The notes under the pieces were generated by a model. It had not been told where the DNA came from. It saw only the letters and a program-made list of their open reading frames with translations, and did not search any database. This document shows positions 55,975 through 64,000 of a stretch of DNA of 64,000 nt, one piece after another. Within the stretch, counting starts at the first letter, position 1. Each line of letters opens with the position of its first letter. The stretch is from contig NZ_JAAKZG010000001.1 in assembly GCF_011045115.1 (NCBI RefSeq), forward strand, positions 124,001 through 188,000, in the 5' to 3' direction. The position numbers and the translations under genes are program-made. Origin of the DNA: Mesorhizobium zhangyense. Lineage in GTDB: Bacteria; Pseudomonadota; Alphaproteobacteria; Rhizobiales; Rhizobiaceae.

Positions 55975-57249
55975 ATGAGCAAGGTCAGCAACGGCGGCGG
56001 CGATTCCAAGAATACGCTCTATTGCTCGTTCTGCGGCAAGAGCCAGCATGAAGTGCGCAAGCTGATCGCCGGCCCAACGGTTTTCATCTGCGACGAATGC
56101 GTCGAACTTTGCATGGACATCATCCGCGAGGAAAACAAAACCTCGATGGTGAAGTCGCGCGAAGGCGTGCCGACGCCGCAGGAAATTCTGAAGGTTCTGG
56201 ACGACTACGTGATCGGGCAGCCCTACGCCAAGCGCGTGCTGTCGGTGGCCGTCCACAACCACTACAAGCGGCTCGCCCACGCATCGAAGAACAACGATGT
56301 CGAACTGGCGAAGTCGAACATCCTTCTGATCGGCCCGACCGGCTGCGGCAAGACGCTGCTCGCGCAGACGCTTGCCCGCATCATCGACGTGCCCTTCACC
56401 ATGGCTGATGCGACGACGCTGACCGAGGCAGGCTATGTCGGTGAAGACGTCGAGAACATCATCCTGAAGCTGCTTCAGTCGGCCGACTACAATGTCGAGC
56501 GGGCCCAGCGCGGCATCGTCTATATCGATGAAATCGACAAGATTTCCCGCAAGTCCGACAATCCCTCGATCACCCGCGACGTTTCGGGCGAGGGCGTGCA
56601 GCAGGCGCTTCTGAAGATCATGGAAGGCACTGTCGCCTCCGTGCCGCCGCAGGGCGGCAGGAAGCATCCGCAGCAGGAATTCCTGCAGGTCGACACAGCC
56701 AACATCCTGTTCATCTGCGGCGGCGCATTTGCCGGCCTCGACAAGATTATCTCGGATCGCGGCAGAAAAACCTCGATCGGCTTCGGCGCGATCGTCGCTT
56801 CGCCGGAGGATCGCCGCAGCGGCGAGGTGTTCCGCCTCGTCGAGCCGGAGGATCTGCTGAAGTTCGGTCTTATTCCTGAGTTCGTCGGCCGTCTGCCGGT
56901 TCTGGCGACGCTGGAAGACCTGGACGAGCCGGCACTGATCCAGATCCTGACCGAGCCGAAGAACGCGCTGGTCAAGCAGTATCAGCGTCTGTTCGAGATG
57001 GAAAATGTCGAGCTGACGTTCCATGAGAACGCGCTTTCGGCGATCGCCAAGCGCGCCATCGAGCGCAAGACCGGCGCGCGCGGCCTGCGTTCGATCATGG
57101 AAGCTATCCTGCTCGACACGATGTTCGAGCTTCCGGCGCTGGAAGGCGTTCAGGAAGTTGTGATCTCCGAGGAAGTGGTGACCGGCAGTGCCCGGCCGCT
57201 CTACATCTATTCGGAGCAGAAGGAAAAGAAGGGTAACGTCAGCGCCTAA
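55975..57249 (+). CDS. clpX: ATP-dependent Clp protease ATP-binding subunit ClpX
   Basis: A 424-residue AAA+ unfoldase. The N-terminal zinc domain has Cys17, Cys20, Cys39 and Cys42; Walker A GPTGCGKT is near 119-126, Walker B is [10 protein letters not shown], and the IGF loop (SIGFGAIV) for ClpP docking is present. AAAGGA at 55959-55964 fits ATG 55975; an in-frame TTG at 55966 lies too close to it. With ClpP it degrades CtrA and ssrA-tagged proteins. Confidence 0.96.
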   Translation: MSKVSNGGGDSKNTLYCSFCGKSQHEVRKLIAGPTVFICDECVELCMDIIREENKTSMVKSREGVPTPQEILKVLDDYVIGQPYAKRVLSVAVHNHYKRLAHASKNNDVELAKSNILLIGPTGCGKTLLAQTLARIIDVPFTMADATTLTEAGYVGEDVENIILKLLQSADYNVERAQRGIVYIDEIDKISRKSDNPSITRDVSGEGVQQALLKIMEGTVASVPPQGGRKHPQQEFLQVDTANILFICGGAFAGLDKIISDRGRKTSIGFGAIVASPEDRRSGEVFRLVEPEDLLKFGLIPEFVGRLPVLATLEDLDEPALIQILTEPKNALVKQYQRLFEMENVELTFHENALSAIAKRAIERKTGARGLRSIMEAILLDTMFELPALEGVQEVVISEEVVTGSARPLYIYSEQKEKKGNVSA

Positions 57250-57276
57250 GCGCGTTTTCGCTGCAAAATATCCAGC

Positions 57277-57300
57277 AAACGGCGCCGCGAGGCGCCGTTT
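57277..57300 (+). terminator. Terminator-like stem-loop after clpX
   Basis: AAACGGCGCC and GGCGCCGTTT form a 10-bp perfect stem around GCGA, 28 bases after the stop, with only a short T-run following. Confidence 0.65.
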
Positions 57301-57365
57301 CGCGTTTCGAGGATAGGGCAAACGTTGGATAGTGCGACGAGAAGTATGCGGCTGTGTTGTTTGCC

Positions 57366-57394
57366 CTTGATCTTTGTTAGCCGCGCATCCAACT
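57366..57394 (+). promoter_or_regulatory. Candidate lon promoter of RpoH type
   Basis: CTTGAT (57366-57371), 17 bases and CCAACT (57389-57394) resemble the heat-shock form CTTGAA-N16-17-CCnnAT. Lon is a heat-shock protein in many relatives. The box lies about 135 bases before the ATG. Confidence 0.35.
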
Positions 57395-57527
57395 AACGGA
57401 GAGAGGTTGTGGGCTGTATTCCGTGCTAAAATCCCTGTACCAAACGGTGGATAGGCGGAACGGTCTGTGGCCGTTAATATGAGATTCGCGATTGGCCAAT
57501 GGCGATCGCGAAATGAAAGGTTGGACA

Positions 57528-59942
57528 ATGGCCAAGATATCCCGGTCTTCCGGCAACGCTGTTTTCGCAGTCCTCCCGCTGCGCGACATCGTGGTGTTTC
57601 CGCATATGATCGTTCCGCTCTTCGTCGGGCGTGAAAAATCGATCAAGGCGCTGGAAGAGGTGATGGGCGCAGAGAAGCAGATACTGCTCGCGACCCAGAT
57701 GAATGCAGCCGACGACGATCCCGAAGCCGATGCGATCTATGAGGTCGGCACGCTCGCCAACGTTCTCCAGCTTCTGAAGCTGCCGGACGGCACGGTGAAG
57801 GTGTTGGTCGAAGGTACGTCGCGCGCGCAGATCACCTCCTTTACCGATCGTGCCGACTTCCATGAGGCGAAGGCGGTTGCACTTGTTGAGCCCGAAGAAG
57901 AAGAAATCGAGGTCGAGGCGCTCGCCCGCTCGGTGGTTGCCGACTTCGAGAACTATGTGAAGCTCAACAAGAAGATTTCGCCCGAAGTGGTCGGCGCCGC
58001 CAGCCAGATCGACGACTATTCCAAGCTCGCCGATACGGTTGCTTCGCATCTCGCCATCAAGATCCCCGAGAAGCAGGAAATGCTCGGCACGCTCTCCGTG
58101 CGCGAGCGGCTTGAAAAGGCCATGGGCTTCATGGAAGCCGAAATTTCAGTGCTTCAGGTGGAAAAGCGCATCCGCTCGCGCGTCAAGCGCCAGATGGAGA
58201 AGACGCAGCGCGAGTACTACCTCAATGAGCAGATGAAGGCGATCCAGAAGGAACTCGGCGAAGGCGAAGACGGCCGCGACGAGGTTGCCGAGTTGGAGGC
58301 GCGCATCAAGAAGACCAAACTCTCCAAGGAGGCCCGCGAAAAGGCGGATGCCGAGTTGAAGAAGCTCAAGTCGATGTCGCCGATGTCGGCCGAATCCACG
58401 GTCGTGCGTAACTATCTCGACTGGATCCTGTCGATACCGTGGGGCAAGAACTCCAAGGTCAAGCAGGATCTCGGTTTCGCGCAGGACGTGCTCGATACGG
58501 ATCACTTCGGCCTCGACAAGGTTAAGGACCGCATCGTCGAGTATCTCGCCGTGCAGAGCCGCCAGAAGAAGCTGAAGGGGCCGATCCTCTGCCTCGTTGG
58601 TCCTCCCGGCGTCGGCAAGACCTCTCTCGGCAAGTCGATCGCCAAGGCGACCGGGCGCGAATTCGTGCGCATGGCGCTCGGCGGCGTTCGTGACGAGGCT
58701 GAAATCCGCGGTCACCGCCGCACCTATATCGGCTCGATGCCCGGCAAGGTCATCCAGTCGATGAAGAAGGCGAAGAAGTCCAATCCGCTCTTCCTGCTCG
58801 ATGAAATCGACAAGATGGGCCAGGATTTCCGCGGCGATCCGTCGTCGGCCTTGCTCGAGGTGCTCGATCCGGAGCAGAACTCGTCCTTCATGGACCACTA
58901 TCTGGAGGTCGAATACGATCTCTCGAGCGTGATGTTCGTGACGACGGCGAATACGCTGAACATCCCTGCGCCGCTTATGGACCGCATGGAGATCATCCGT
59001 ATCGCCGGCTACACCGAGGACGAGAAGGTCGAAATCGCCAAGCGGCACCTGATGCCGAAGGTGGTTCGCGACCATGCGCTTCAGCCGAAGGAGTTTTCGG
59101 TCAGCGAGGATGCGATTCGCGCGATCATCCAGACCTACAGCCGTGAGGCCGGTGTGCGCAGTCTCGAGCGCGAGCTGATGAAGCTCGGGCGCAAGGCCGT
59201 CACCGAAATCATCAAGACCAAGAAGAAGTCGGTGAAGGTCACTGCCGAGAACCTGGCTGATTACCTCGGCGTGCCGCGCTTCCGGTTCGGCCAGGTCGAG
59301 GCGGACGATCAGGTCGGTGTGGTTACGGGTCTTGCCTGGACTGAGGTCGGCGGCGAATTGCTGACGATCGAAGGCGTCATGATGCCCGGCAAGGGCAAGA
59401 TGACGGTCACCGGCAATCTGCGCGACGTGATGAAGGAATCGATCTCGGCGGCGGCATCCTATGTTCGCTCGCGGGCCATCGATTTCGGCATCGAGCCGCC
59501 GCTGTTCGACAAGCGTGACATCCACGTCCACGTGCCGGAAGGCGCGACCCCCAAGGACGGCCCATCGGCTGGTGTGGGCATGGCGACTGCCATCGTCTCG
59601 GTGCTGACCGGTATCCCGGTGAAGGCCGATGTGGCGATGACCGGCGAGATCACGCTCAGGGGCAGGGTGCTGCCCATCGGCGGCCTGAAGGAAAAGCTGC
59701 TTGCGGCTCTTCGCGGCGGCATCAAGAAGGTGCTGATTCCGGAAGAAAACGCCAAGGATCTGGCGGAGATTCCGGACAATGTGAAGAGCGGAATGGAGAT
59801 CATTCCGGTCAGCCGCGTCGGCGAAGTCCTGCGCCATGCACTGGTGCGGATGCCCGAGCCGATCGAGTGGACGGAGCCGGTTGACGCTCCGGCAGCCAAG
59901 GCCGACGCGACCGACGATGCGGGCAAGACTCTCGCTCATTGA
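57528..59942 (+). CDS. lon: ATP-dependent protease La (Lon)
   Basis: An 804-residue protease with an N-terminal substrate domain (1-300), AAA+ module with Walker [10 protein letters not shown] (near 364) and a C-terminal peptidase with the Ser680-Lys723 dyad ([18 protein letters not shown]), the same 43-residue spacing as E. coli S679-K722. It degrades misfolded and some regulatory proteins. ATG 57528 is chosen because AAAGG precedes it at good distance; upstream in-frame ATGs (57492, 57513) lack support. A terminator and hupB follow. Confidence 0.96.
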   Translation: MAKISRSSGNAVFAVLPLRDIVVFPHMIVPLFVGREKSIKALEEVMGAEKQILLATQMNAADDDPEADAIYEVGTLANVLQLLKLPDGTVKVLVEGTSRAQITSFTDRADFHEAKAVALVEPEEEEIEVEALARSVVADFENYVKLNKKISPEVVGAASQIDDYSKLADTVASHLAIKIPEKQEMLGTLSVRERLEKAMGFMEAEISVLQVEKRIRSRVKRQMEKTQREYYLNEQMKAIQKELGEGEDGRDEVAELEARIKKTKLSKEAREKADAELKKLKSMSPMSAESTVVRNYLDWILSIPWGKNSKVKQDLGFAQDVLDTDHFGLDKVKDRIVEYLAVQSRQKKLKGPILCLVGPPGVGKTSLGKSIAKATGREFVRMALGGVRDEAEIRGHRRTYIGSMPGKVIQSMKKAKKSNPLFLLDEIDKMGQDFRGDPSSALLEVLDPEQNSSFMDHYLEVEYDLSSVMFVTTANTLNIPAPLMDRMEIIRIAGYTEDEKVEIAKRHLMPKVVRDHALQPKEFSVSEDAIRAIIQTYSREAGVRSLERELMKLGRKAVTEIIKTKKKSVKVTAENLADYLGVPRFRFGQVEADDQVGVVTGLAWTEVGGELLTIEGVMMPGKGKMTVTGNLRDVMKESISAAASYVRSRAIDFGIEPPLFDKRDIHVHVPEGATPKDGPSAGVGMATAIVSVLTGIPVKADVAMTGEITLRGRVLPIGGLKEKLLAALRGGIKKVLIPEENAKDLAEIPDNVKSGMEIIPVSRVGEVLRHALVRMPEPIEWTEPVDAPAAKADATDDAGKTLAH

Positions 59943-59975
59943 GCGCTGACGGCACGTATTTAGCCAGATGAAGTG

Positions 59976-60003
59976 AAAGCCGGGCCTCGTGCCCGGCTTT
60001 TTT
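59976..60003 (+). terminator. Intrinsic terminator after lon
   Basis: AAAGCCGGGC and GCCCGGCTTT form a perfect 10-bp stem around CTCGT and end in TTTTTT. It separates lon from hupB. Confidence 0.9.
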
Positions 60004-60131
60004 CGTTGAAAAACCCCGGAAAACCAAGGATTCTCGGACTTTCTGGCTTGGTTGAGGGAACAGTTCTTTCTAAAGTCCGTTTCCTGCCGGTTGAGTCGTT
60101 AGTCCCGGTTTTCTCATGGAAGGAAATTTTA

Positions 60132-60404
60132 ATGAACAAGAACGAATTGGTGTCTGCTGTCGCTGAGGCCGCTAACATTGCCAAGGGCGATGCGCAGTCC
60201 GCTGTTGAAGCGGTCTTCTCCGTGATCACCGGCGAGCTGAAGAAGGGTGGCGACGTTCGTCTGGTCGGCTTCGGAAATTTCACCGTGTCAAAACGCGCCG
60301 CTTCGACGGGCCGCAACCCGCAGACCGGCGCCGAAGTGCAGATTCCGGCGCGCACCGTGCCAAAGTTCTCGGCCGGCAAGGGTCTCAAGGACGCCGTGAA
60401 CTAA
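60132..60404 (+). CDS. hupB: DNA-binding protein HU
   Basis: A 90-residue HU with the helical N-terminus (MNKNELVSAVAEAA), GDVRLVGFGNF and the DNA-intercalating beta-arm RNPQTGAEVQIPA (Pro at the tip). HU is an abundant nucleoid protein. AAGGAAA precedes the ATG. The gene follows lon as in many alphaproteobacteria and is terminated by its own hairpin. Confidence 0.96.
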   Translation: MNKNELVSAVAEAANIAKGDAQSAVEAVFSVITGELKKGGDVRLVGFGNFTVSKRAASTGRNPQTGAEVQIPARTVPKFSAGKGLKDAVN

Positions 60405-60429
60405 GTTTTCGACAAATTGTCGAATTTGG

Positions 60430-60458
60430 AAAAGCCGGGCCCCACGCCCGGCTTTTTC
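60430..60458 (+). terminator. Intrinsic terminator after hupB
   Basis: AAAAGCCGGGC and GCCCGGCTTTT form a perfect 11-bp stem followed by TCTTTT. It repeats the shape of the lon terminator. Confidence 0.9.
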
Positions 60459-60556
60459 TTTTGTCACAGATTCGGTATCAGCCGAGCCGAGCCGCGACGG
60501 TCGCGCAAAGCGAAATGTCGCTTTGCTTCGACGGTATGTAGTGATCGGAGGGGATT

Positions 60557-60632
<76 letters not shown>

Positions 60633-60847
60633 GACGCGAGCGGACGTTTAAGCGGTTCGTCTCTGAACCGCAAGGAGAATTCGCGGGTTTTTCGGTATTA
60701 TCGTCCGGTTTCTTGGTTGTTGCGCTGCTTGTGAAAAAACCTTTAGCCGAGTGGCGAAATGCTGCACTGGAGCGCTTGACACTCACCACCGAACCCCTTA
60801 ATTCCACGCCCAACGACGCGGCACGAACTCAAGTGTCTGCGTCTTGC

Positions 60848-60924
60848 GCGGGTGTAGCTCAGTTGGTTAGAGTGCCGGCCTGTCACGCCGGAGGTCGCGG
60901 GTTCGAGCCCCGTCACTCGCGCCA
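60848..60924 (+). tRNA. tRNA-Asp (anticodon GTC)
   Basis: Acceptor GCGGGTG pairs with CACTCGC (one G-U), the D arm is GCTCAGTTGGTTAGAG, the anticodon stem is CCGGC/GCCGG with loop CTGTCAC, and the T arm carries TTCGAGC. The encoded end GCCA is at 60921-60924. It decodes GAC/GAU and is divergent from the Val tRNA. Confidence 0.95.
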
Positions 60925-61100
60925 TTTCTCGAACGGCTTATAGTCGTTCAGAAATGTTTCCTTCCACAAATTCGAATGTCTTTTTCGTGCCTAAGGCGAT
61001 AGCCGGGCACCGAATTGGTATGTGGATTATTGTGTTGAACTGACTGAACCAATTTCCTCGTAGGCCCCATTGTTCTAGCTTCCCCCAGTTCAAAACAGGA

Positions 61101-61967
61101 ATGGACCGTCGAATGGAACGGATTGTCTACGTAAACGGCGAGTACGTTCAGGAGAGCGACGCCAAGATTTCGGTGTTCGACCGGGGCTTTCTGTTCGCCG
61201 ACGGCGTCTATGAGGTTACCTCCGTGCTGGAGGGCAAGCTGATTGATTTCGACGGGCACCTTCGCCGCCTTCGCCGATCGCTTGTCGAACTCGCAATGAC
61301 CATACCTTGCCCGGATGAGGAACTCCTGAGTATTCATCGCGAGCTCGTTGCGAGGAATGCCGTTGTCGAAGGGCTGGTCTATCTTCAGGTCACGCGCGGC
61401 GCTGCTGATCGCGATTTTGCCTTCCCGAAGAATGTTCCCCAGACATTGGTCCTGTTCACTCAGGCGAAATCGATCGTGGACAGCCCCCTGGCGAAGCGTG
61501 GTGCCCGCGTGGTTTCGGTAGACGATCTCAGATGGGGCAGGCGCGACATCAAGACCGTGCAGCTTCTGTACCCGTCGATGGCGAAGATGATCGCGCAGGA
61601 GAAGGGCGCAGACGATGCCTGGCTCGTCCAGGATGGACTTGTGACCGAAGGCACCTCAAACAACGCTTATATCGTCACGCAGGACGGCACGATCGTGACG
61701 CGGGACCTTTCCAGCGACATTCTTGCCGGCATCACGCGAGCGGCCGTCCTGAAATGCGCGCGCGAACTGCAAATGAAAGTGGAAGAGCGGCCATTCTCGA
61801 TCGCGGAAGCGTTGACGGCGCGCGAAGCCTTCACGACCTCGGCGACGGGTTTTGTCTGCCCGGTGGTGGAGATCGACGGAACTGCGTTGAGTGACGGCAA
61901 TCCCGGCGCTGTAGCTGTCAGGCTTCGCCAGGCCTACATCGAGGAAAGCCTCAAGGCAGCCATTTGA
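61101..61967 (+). CDS. D-amino-acid aminotransferase (fold-type IV)
   Basis: A 288-residue PLP enzyme with FDRGFLFADGVYEV, the Lys of the Schiff base at 151 (DIKTVQ, matching Lys145 of the Bacillus enzyme), and VTEGTSNNAYIV with the phosphate-binding Glu and Thr. It swaps amino groups between D-amino acids and keto acids, feeding D-alanine or D-glutamate pools for peptidoglycan. Branched-chain aminotransferase is the closest alternative, but length and motifs favour Dat. AGGA precedes ATG 61101; ATG 61113 is a possible shorter start. Confidence 0.87.
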   Translation: MDRRMERIVYVNGEYVQESDAKISVFDRGFLFADGVYEVTSVLEGKLIDFDGHLRRLRRSLVELAMTIPCPDEELLSIHRELVARNAVVEGLVYLQVTRGAADRDFAFPKNVPQTLVLFTQAKSIVDSPLAKRGARVVSVDDLRWGRRDIKTVQLLYPSMAKMIAQEKGADDAWLVQDGLVTEGTSNNAYIVTQDGTIVTRDLSSDILAGITRAAVLKCARELQMKVEERPFSIAEALTAREAFTTSATGFVCPVVEIDGTALSDGNPGAVAVRLRQAYIEESLKAAI

Positions 61968-62146
61968 GCCGGGCGTCAGCGGGCGTACGGCTGCATTGAG
62001 CTTTGAATCGTCTGCCGTGCCGCGGTTGGACCATGGTTTTCGCGCGACATCGCATGTAAAGGCAGAATGGGCGGGCAGGTTTGTGTCGACGGCATGGTGC
62101 CGCGGGACTTTGCTGTGCCTGCATCTCAAGGGGGAGAGCGTTGGGC

Positions 62147-62782
62147 ATGGGCGGACGTTTGAAAATCACAGCTGTGTCGATCATCGCGGCAAGTGCGGTC
62201 GCCCTGGCCGCTCATGCGGCCACAGGGGGAACGATGTCAGCGGTTCAGCCGGATCAGCTTGCTGAGAGCATTCCCGCGGGCCAGGGGGACGTTTTGCTGG
62301 CGCAGAACGCGACGGCTCCAGCGGCTCCTTCAAACCTCCCTGGTGGGGCGTCCTCGCTGCAGGAAACCTATGAGGACTGGCAGGTGGCCTGCGTGCAGCG
62401 GGGGGAGGGAAAGTTCTGTTCGATGTCGCAGCAGCAGGCCCAGCAGAGCGGCCAGCGCATCCTCGCGATAGAGATCAACAAGATTGACGCCGGCAAGACG
62501 GAGGGCGTCCTTGCGCTTCCTTTCGGCCTCGCGCTGGATTCGGGCGTTACCCTTCAGGTCGACGAGAAGCCTGCCGGAAAGCCTCTGCGTTTTCGCACAT
62601 GCATACCGGCCGGGTGCCTCGTCCCGGTCAGCTTCGATGCCGCAATGGTTGCCGCGCTGCGGGGCGGAACGGCACTCAAACTCGCGGCCGCGGCAAGCGA
62701 AAACGGCCAGCCGGTGAATTTCTCGATTTCGCTGAAAGGTTTTGGCGCTGCCCTGGATCGCACGGCAGCGCTGGTAAAGTAG
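62147..62782 (+). CDS. Invasion-associated locus B (IalB) family exported protein
   Basis: A 211-residue protein with a signal peptide (about 1-24, cleaved near AHA-AT) and an IalB core (about 75-205) with the characteristic ETYEDWQVACVQRGEGKFC and FRTCIPAGCLVP segments; two Cys pairs could form disulfides in the periplasm. IalB was named for erythrocyte invasion in Bartonella, but the family is general in alphaproteobacteria, with an envelope-related but unproven role. GGGGGAG at 62130-62136 supports ATG 62147 over the upstream in-frame start at 62081. Confidence 0.82.
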   Translation: MGGRLKITAVSIIAASAVALAAHAATGGTMSAVQPDQLAESIPAGQGDVLLAQNATAPAAPSNLPGGASSLQETYEDWQVACVQRGEGKFCSMSQQQAQQSGQRILAIEINKIDAGKTEGVLALPFGLALDSGVTLQVDEKPAGKPLRFRTCIPAGCLVPVSFDAAMVAALRGGTALKLAAAASENGQPVNFSISLKGFGAALDRTAALVK

Positions 62783-62802
62783 CTTCGGCTTTTATCGCCT
62801 AG

Positions 62803-64000
62803 CTAGAGATACTGGCCGACTTTCTTGCCCAGCTTCAGAAAGCGCAGGGGGTCGACCGCTTCGCCGTTGCGGCGGACTTCGTAATGAAGGTGAGGGCCAG
62901 TGGAGCGGCCGCTGGTGCCGACTTCGCCGATCGTATCGCCCGTGGCGATCTTCTGGCCCTCCCTGACGTCGATCCTGCTCAGATGAGCGTAGCGGGTCGA
63001 GAAGCCGCTGCCGTGATCGACTTCGACCATGCGGCCATAGCCGCCGTTCCAGCCGGCCTTTACGACGATGCCTGCGGCGGTTGCGCGCGCATCCGATCCC
63101 ATGGGCGCGCGAAAATCCATGCCCGAATGAAGGGCAGGAGTGCCAAGCAGCGGGTCCCTGCGCACGCCGAAAGTGCTGGAAATCGACCGGCCCGGTGCGG
63201 GATTGGCCAAAGGCAGCCGCTGCGCTTCCTTCTTCACCTTGTCGAGCTTGTCCAGAGCTTCGTCCAGTTCCTTCACCTTGGTGTCGAACATCGAGGGATT
63301 GTCGACGGCAATCAACGGGCCGCCGACATCGGCCTTGCCAAAATCTGCGTCAACGGGAAGACCGGCCGATTCAAGCGCGTCGGAGATGACATCGGCGGTC
63401 TGGTAGGCATTTTCAGCCAGGGAATCTATGCGGGCGAGCTGTTCGCTTTCTATTGTGCGCAGCGACTGGTTGAGCGTGACGAACAGTTTGTCGGCATGAT
63501 CGGCAGATGAGTCCGCCTGTGCTGCCGAGTTGCGGGTCGACCACAGCGCAAACGGGTTCTTTGCACTGCCAACGGCGGCGTAGGCCAGTTGCGTATCGGC
63601 AGCCGGAGAGGGCAGTTCAACGCGCGTTTCGGGTTTTGCCGGCGCCGAGCCTTCCGCCGGCTTTGCACCGTTCACCACCGCTTCCGCGCGATCCAGCAGG
63701 GGGCCGAGCCTGCCATGACGTTTGGTCAACTGGCTTTGACGTTCGATCAGTTCGGAAACCTTCGTTTCCATAAGCTGCTGGTCGAGCAATTGCCTGCTTG
63801 TTATGCGGTCGACTTGTGAGCGCAGGGCAGAGATTCGATCCTCATAGGCCTGCTGCATACGCGCCTGCCTTGCGGTGGCGGCGCCGATGAGATCGTCACG
63901 CAGCACCAGGTAGGAAGTCGCAAGAAGATAGCCGATCGCCAGTGCCGCGAATGCCGAACCGGCAAAGGCAGCCATCCATGGGCGCACGGTGAAATGCCTG
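62803..64000 (-). CDS. M23-family peptidoglycan endopeptidase, N-terminus beyond the window
   Basis: The frame is open through the right edge, giving about 399 residues with the 5' end missing; the GTG at 63987 is in frame but looks internal because the residues before it (RHFT) continue like known homologues. It has one transmembrane helix (about 5-27 after the GTG), a long coiled coil (about 35-110) and a C-terminal M23 (LytM) domain with HSGMDFRAP, the VEVDHGSGF strand and HLHYEV, keeping the zinc-binding His/Asp. It is anchored in the inner membrane and would cleave peptidoglycan cross-links during growth or division. Confidence 0.88.
   Translation of the reverse strand, partial: RHFTVRPWMAAFAGSAFAALAIGYLLATSYLVLRDDLIGAATARQARMQQAYEDRISALRSQVDRITSRQLLDQQLMETKVSELIERQSQLTKRHGRLGPLLDRAEAVVNGAKPAEGSAPAKPETRVELPSPAADTQLAYAAVGSAKNPFALWSTRNSAAQADSSADHADKLFVTLNQSLRTIESEQLARIDSLAENAYQTADVISDALESAGLPVDADFGKADVGGPLIAVDNPSMFDTKVKELDEALDKLDKVKKEAQRLPLANPAPGRSISSTFGVRRDPLLGTPALHSGMDFRAPMGSDARATAAGIVVKAGWNGGYGRMVEVDHGSGFSTRYAHLSRIDVREGQKIATGDTIGEVGTSGRSTGPHLHYEVRRNGEAVDPLRFLKLGKKVGQYL

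Noticed and set aside
61014-61028. A second DnaA box near 61020
   Set aside because: The reverse-strand match TAATCCACA differs from the consensus, and a single relaxed match is expected by chance.

Overview
The window reads as a stretch of ordinary chromosome from an alphaproteobacterium of the order Hyphomicrobiales (Rhizobiales), most like the Phyllobacteriaceae (Mesorhizobium and relatives). The pointers are a giant growth-pole-ring (GPR/RgsE) coiled-coil protein, CckA, the clpP-clpX-lon-hupB order, exported DUF2865 and IalB proteins, a plant-type (class II) DAHP synthase, a malic enzyme-phosphotransacetylase fusion, promoters close to the rhizobial CTTGAC-N17-CTATAT form, and high GC at third codon positions. 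The assignment rests on gene content recognised by eye, not on a search. I saw no insertion sequence, phage, CRISPR array, rRNA or plasmid function.

Layout. 1-6 kb: a MarR regulator cut by the left edge and divergent from an alpha/beta hydrolase, an L,D-transpeptidase, tRNA-Val(CAC), gph, rpiA and a DUF2059 protein. 6-16.5 kb: gor, DAHP synthase, a GGDEF protein, a run of small metabolic genes (GFA, LigB-type dioxygenase, dgkA, hemerythrin), DUF1003, a DNA glycosylase-like protein, nadE and a GNAT. 16.5-16.8 kb: a promoter followed by a highly structured RNA with a 13-codon ORF, the most intriguing non-coding element here. 16.9-28.1 kb: an ABC exporter, gltX, DUF2865, maeB, an SDR, an LpxH-like phosphatase, an MFS carrier and dgcA. 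28.2-32.3 kb: a four-gene Mla/MCE lipid transport operon. 32.4-39.3 kb: the 2306-residue GPR/RgsE protein with long internal repeats. 39.5-46 kb: an Hpt protein, ferredoxin and its reductase, DUF922, folP, folK, DUF924 and a Kef-type antiporter. 46-52 kb: two unknown exported proteins, the ycjX-ycjF pair, a SixA-like phosphatase, dksA and a FliO-like protein. 52-64 kb: cckA, clpP, clpX, lon, hupB, tRNA-Val(TAC), tRNA-Asp(GTC), a D-amino acid aminotransferase, an IalB protein and an M23 peptidase that runs off the right edge.

Themes. Several loci concern the envelope and polar growth: L,D-transpeptidase, GPR, MCE lipid transport, LpxH-like protein, M23 peptidase, DgkA and D-amino acid enzymes. 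Others serve cell-cycle control (cckA, clpXP, an Hpt protein) and stress or redox (gor, dksA, lon, hemerythrin). There is no obvious accessory island. The less expected signals are the structured RNA, the 36/29-residue repeat grammar of GPR, inverted repeats next to start codons, a perfect DnaA box between the GPR and Hpt genes, and enzymes missing canonical residues (SDR, DksA, GGDEF I-site).
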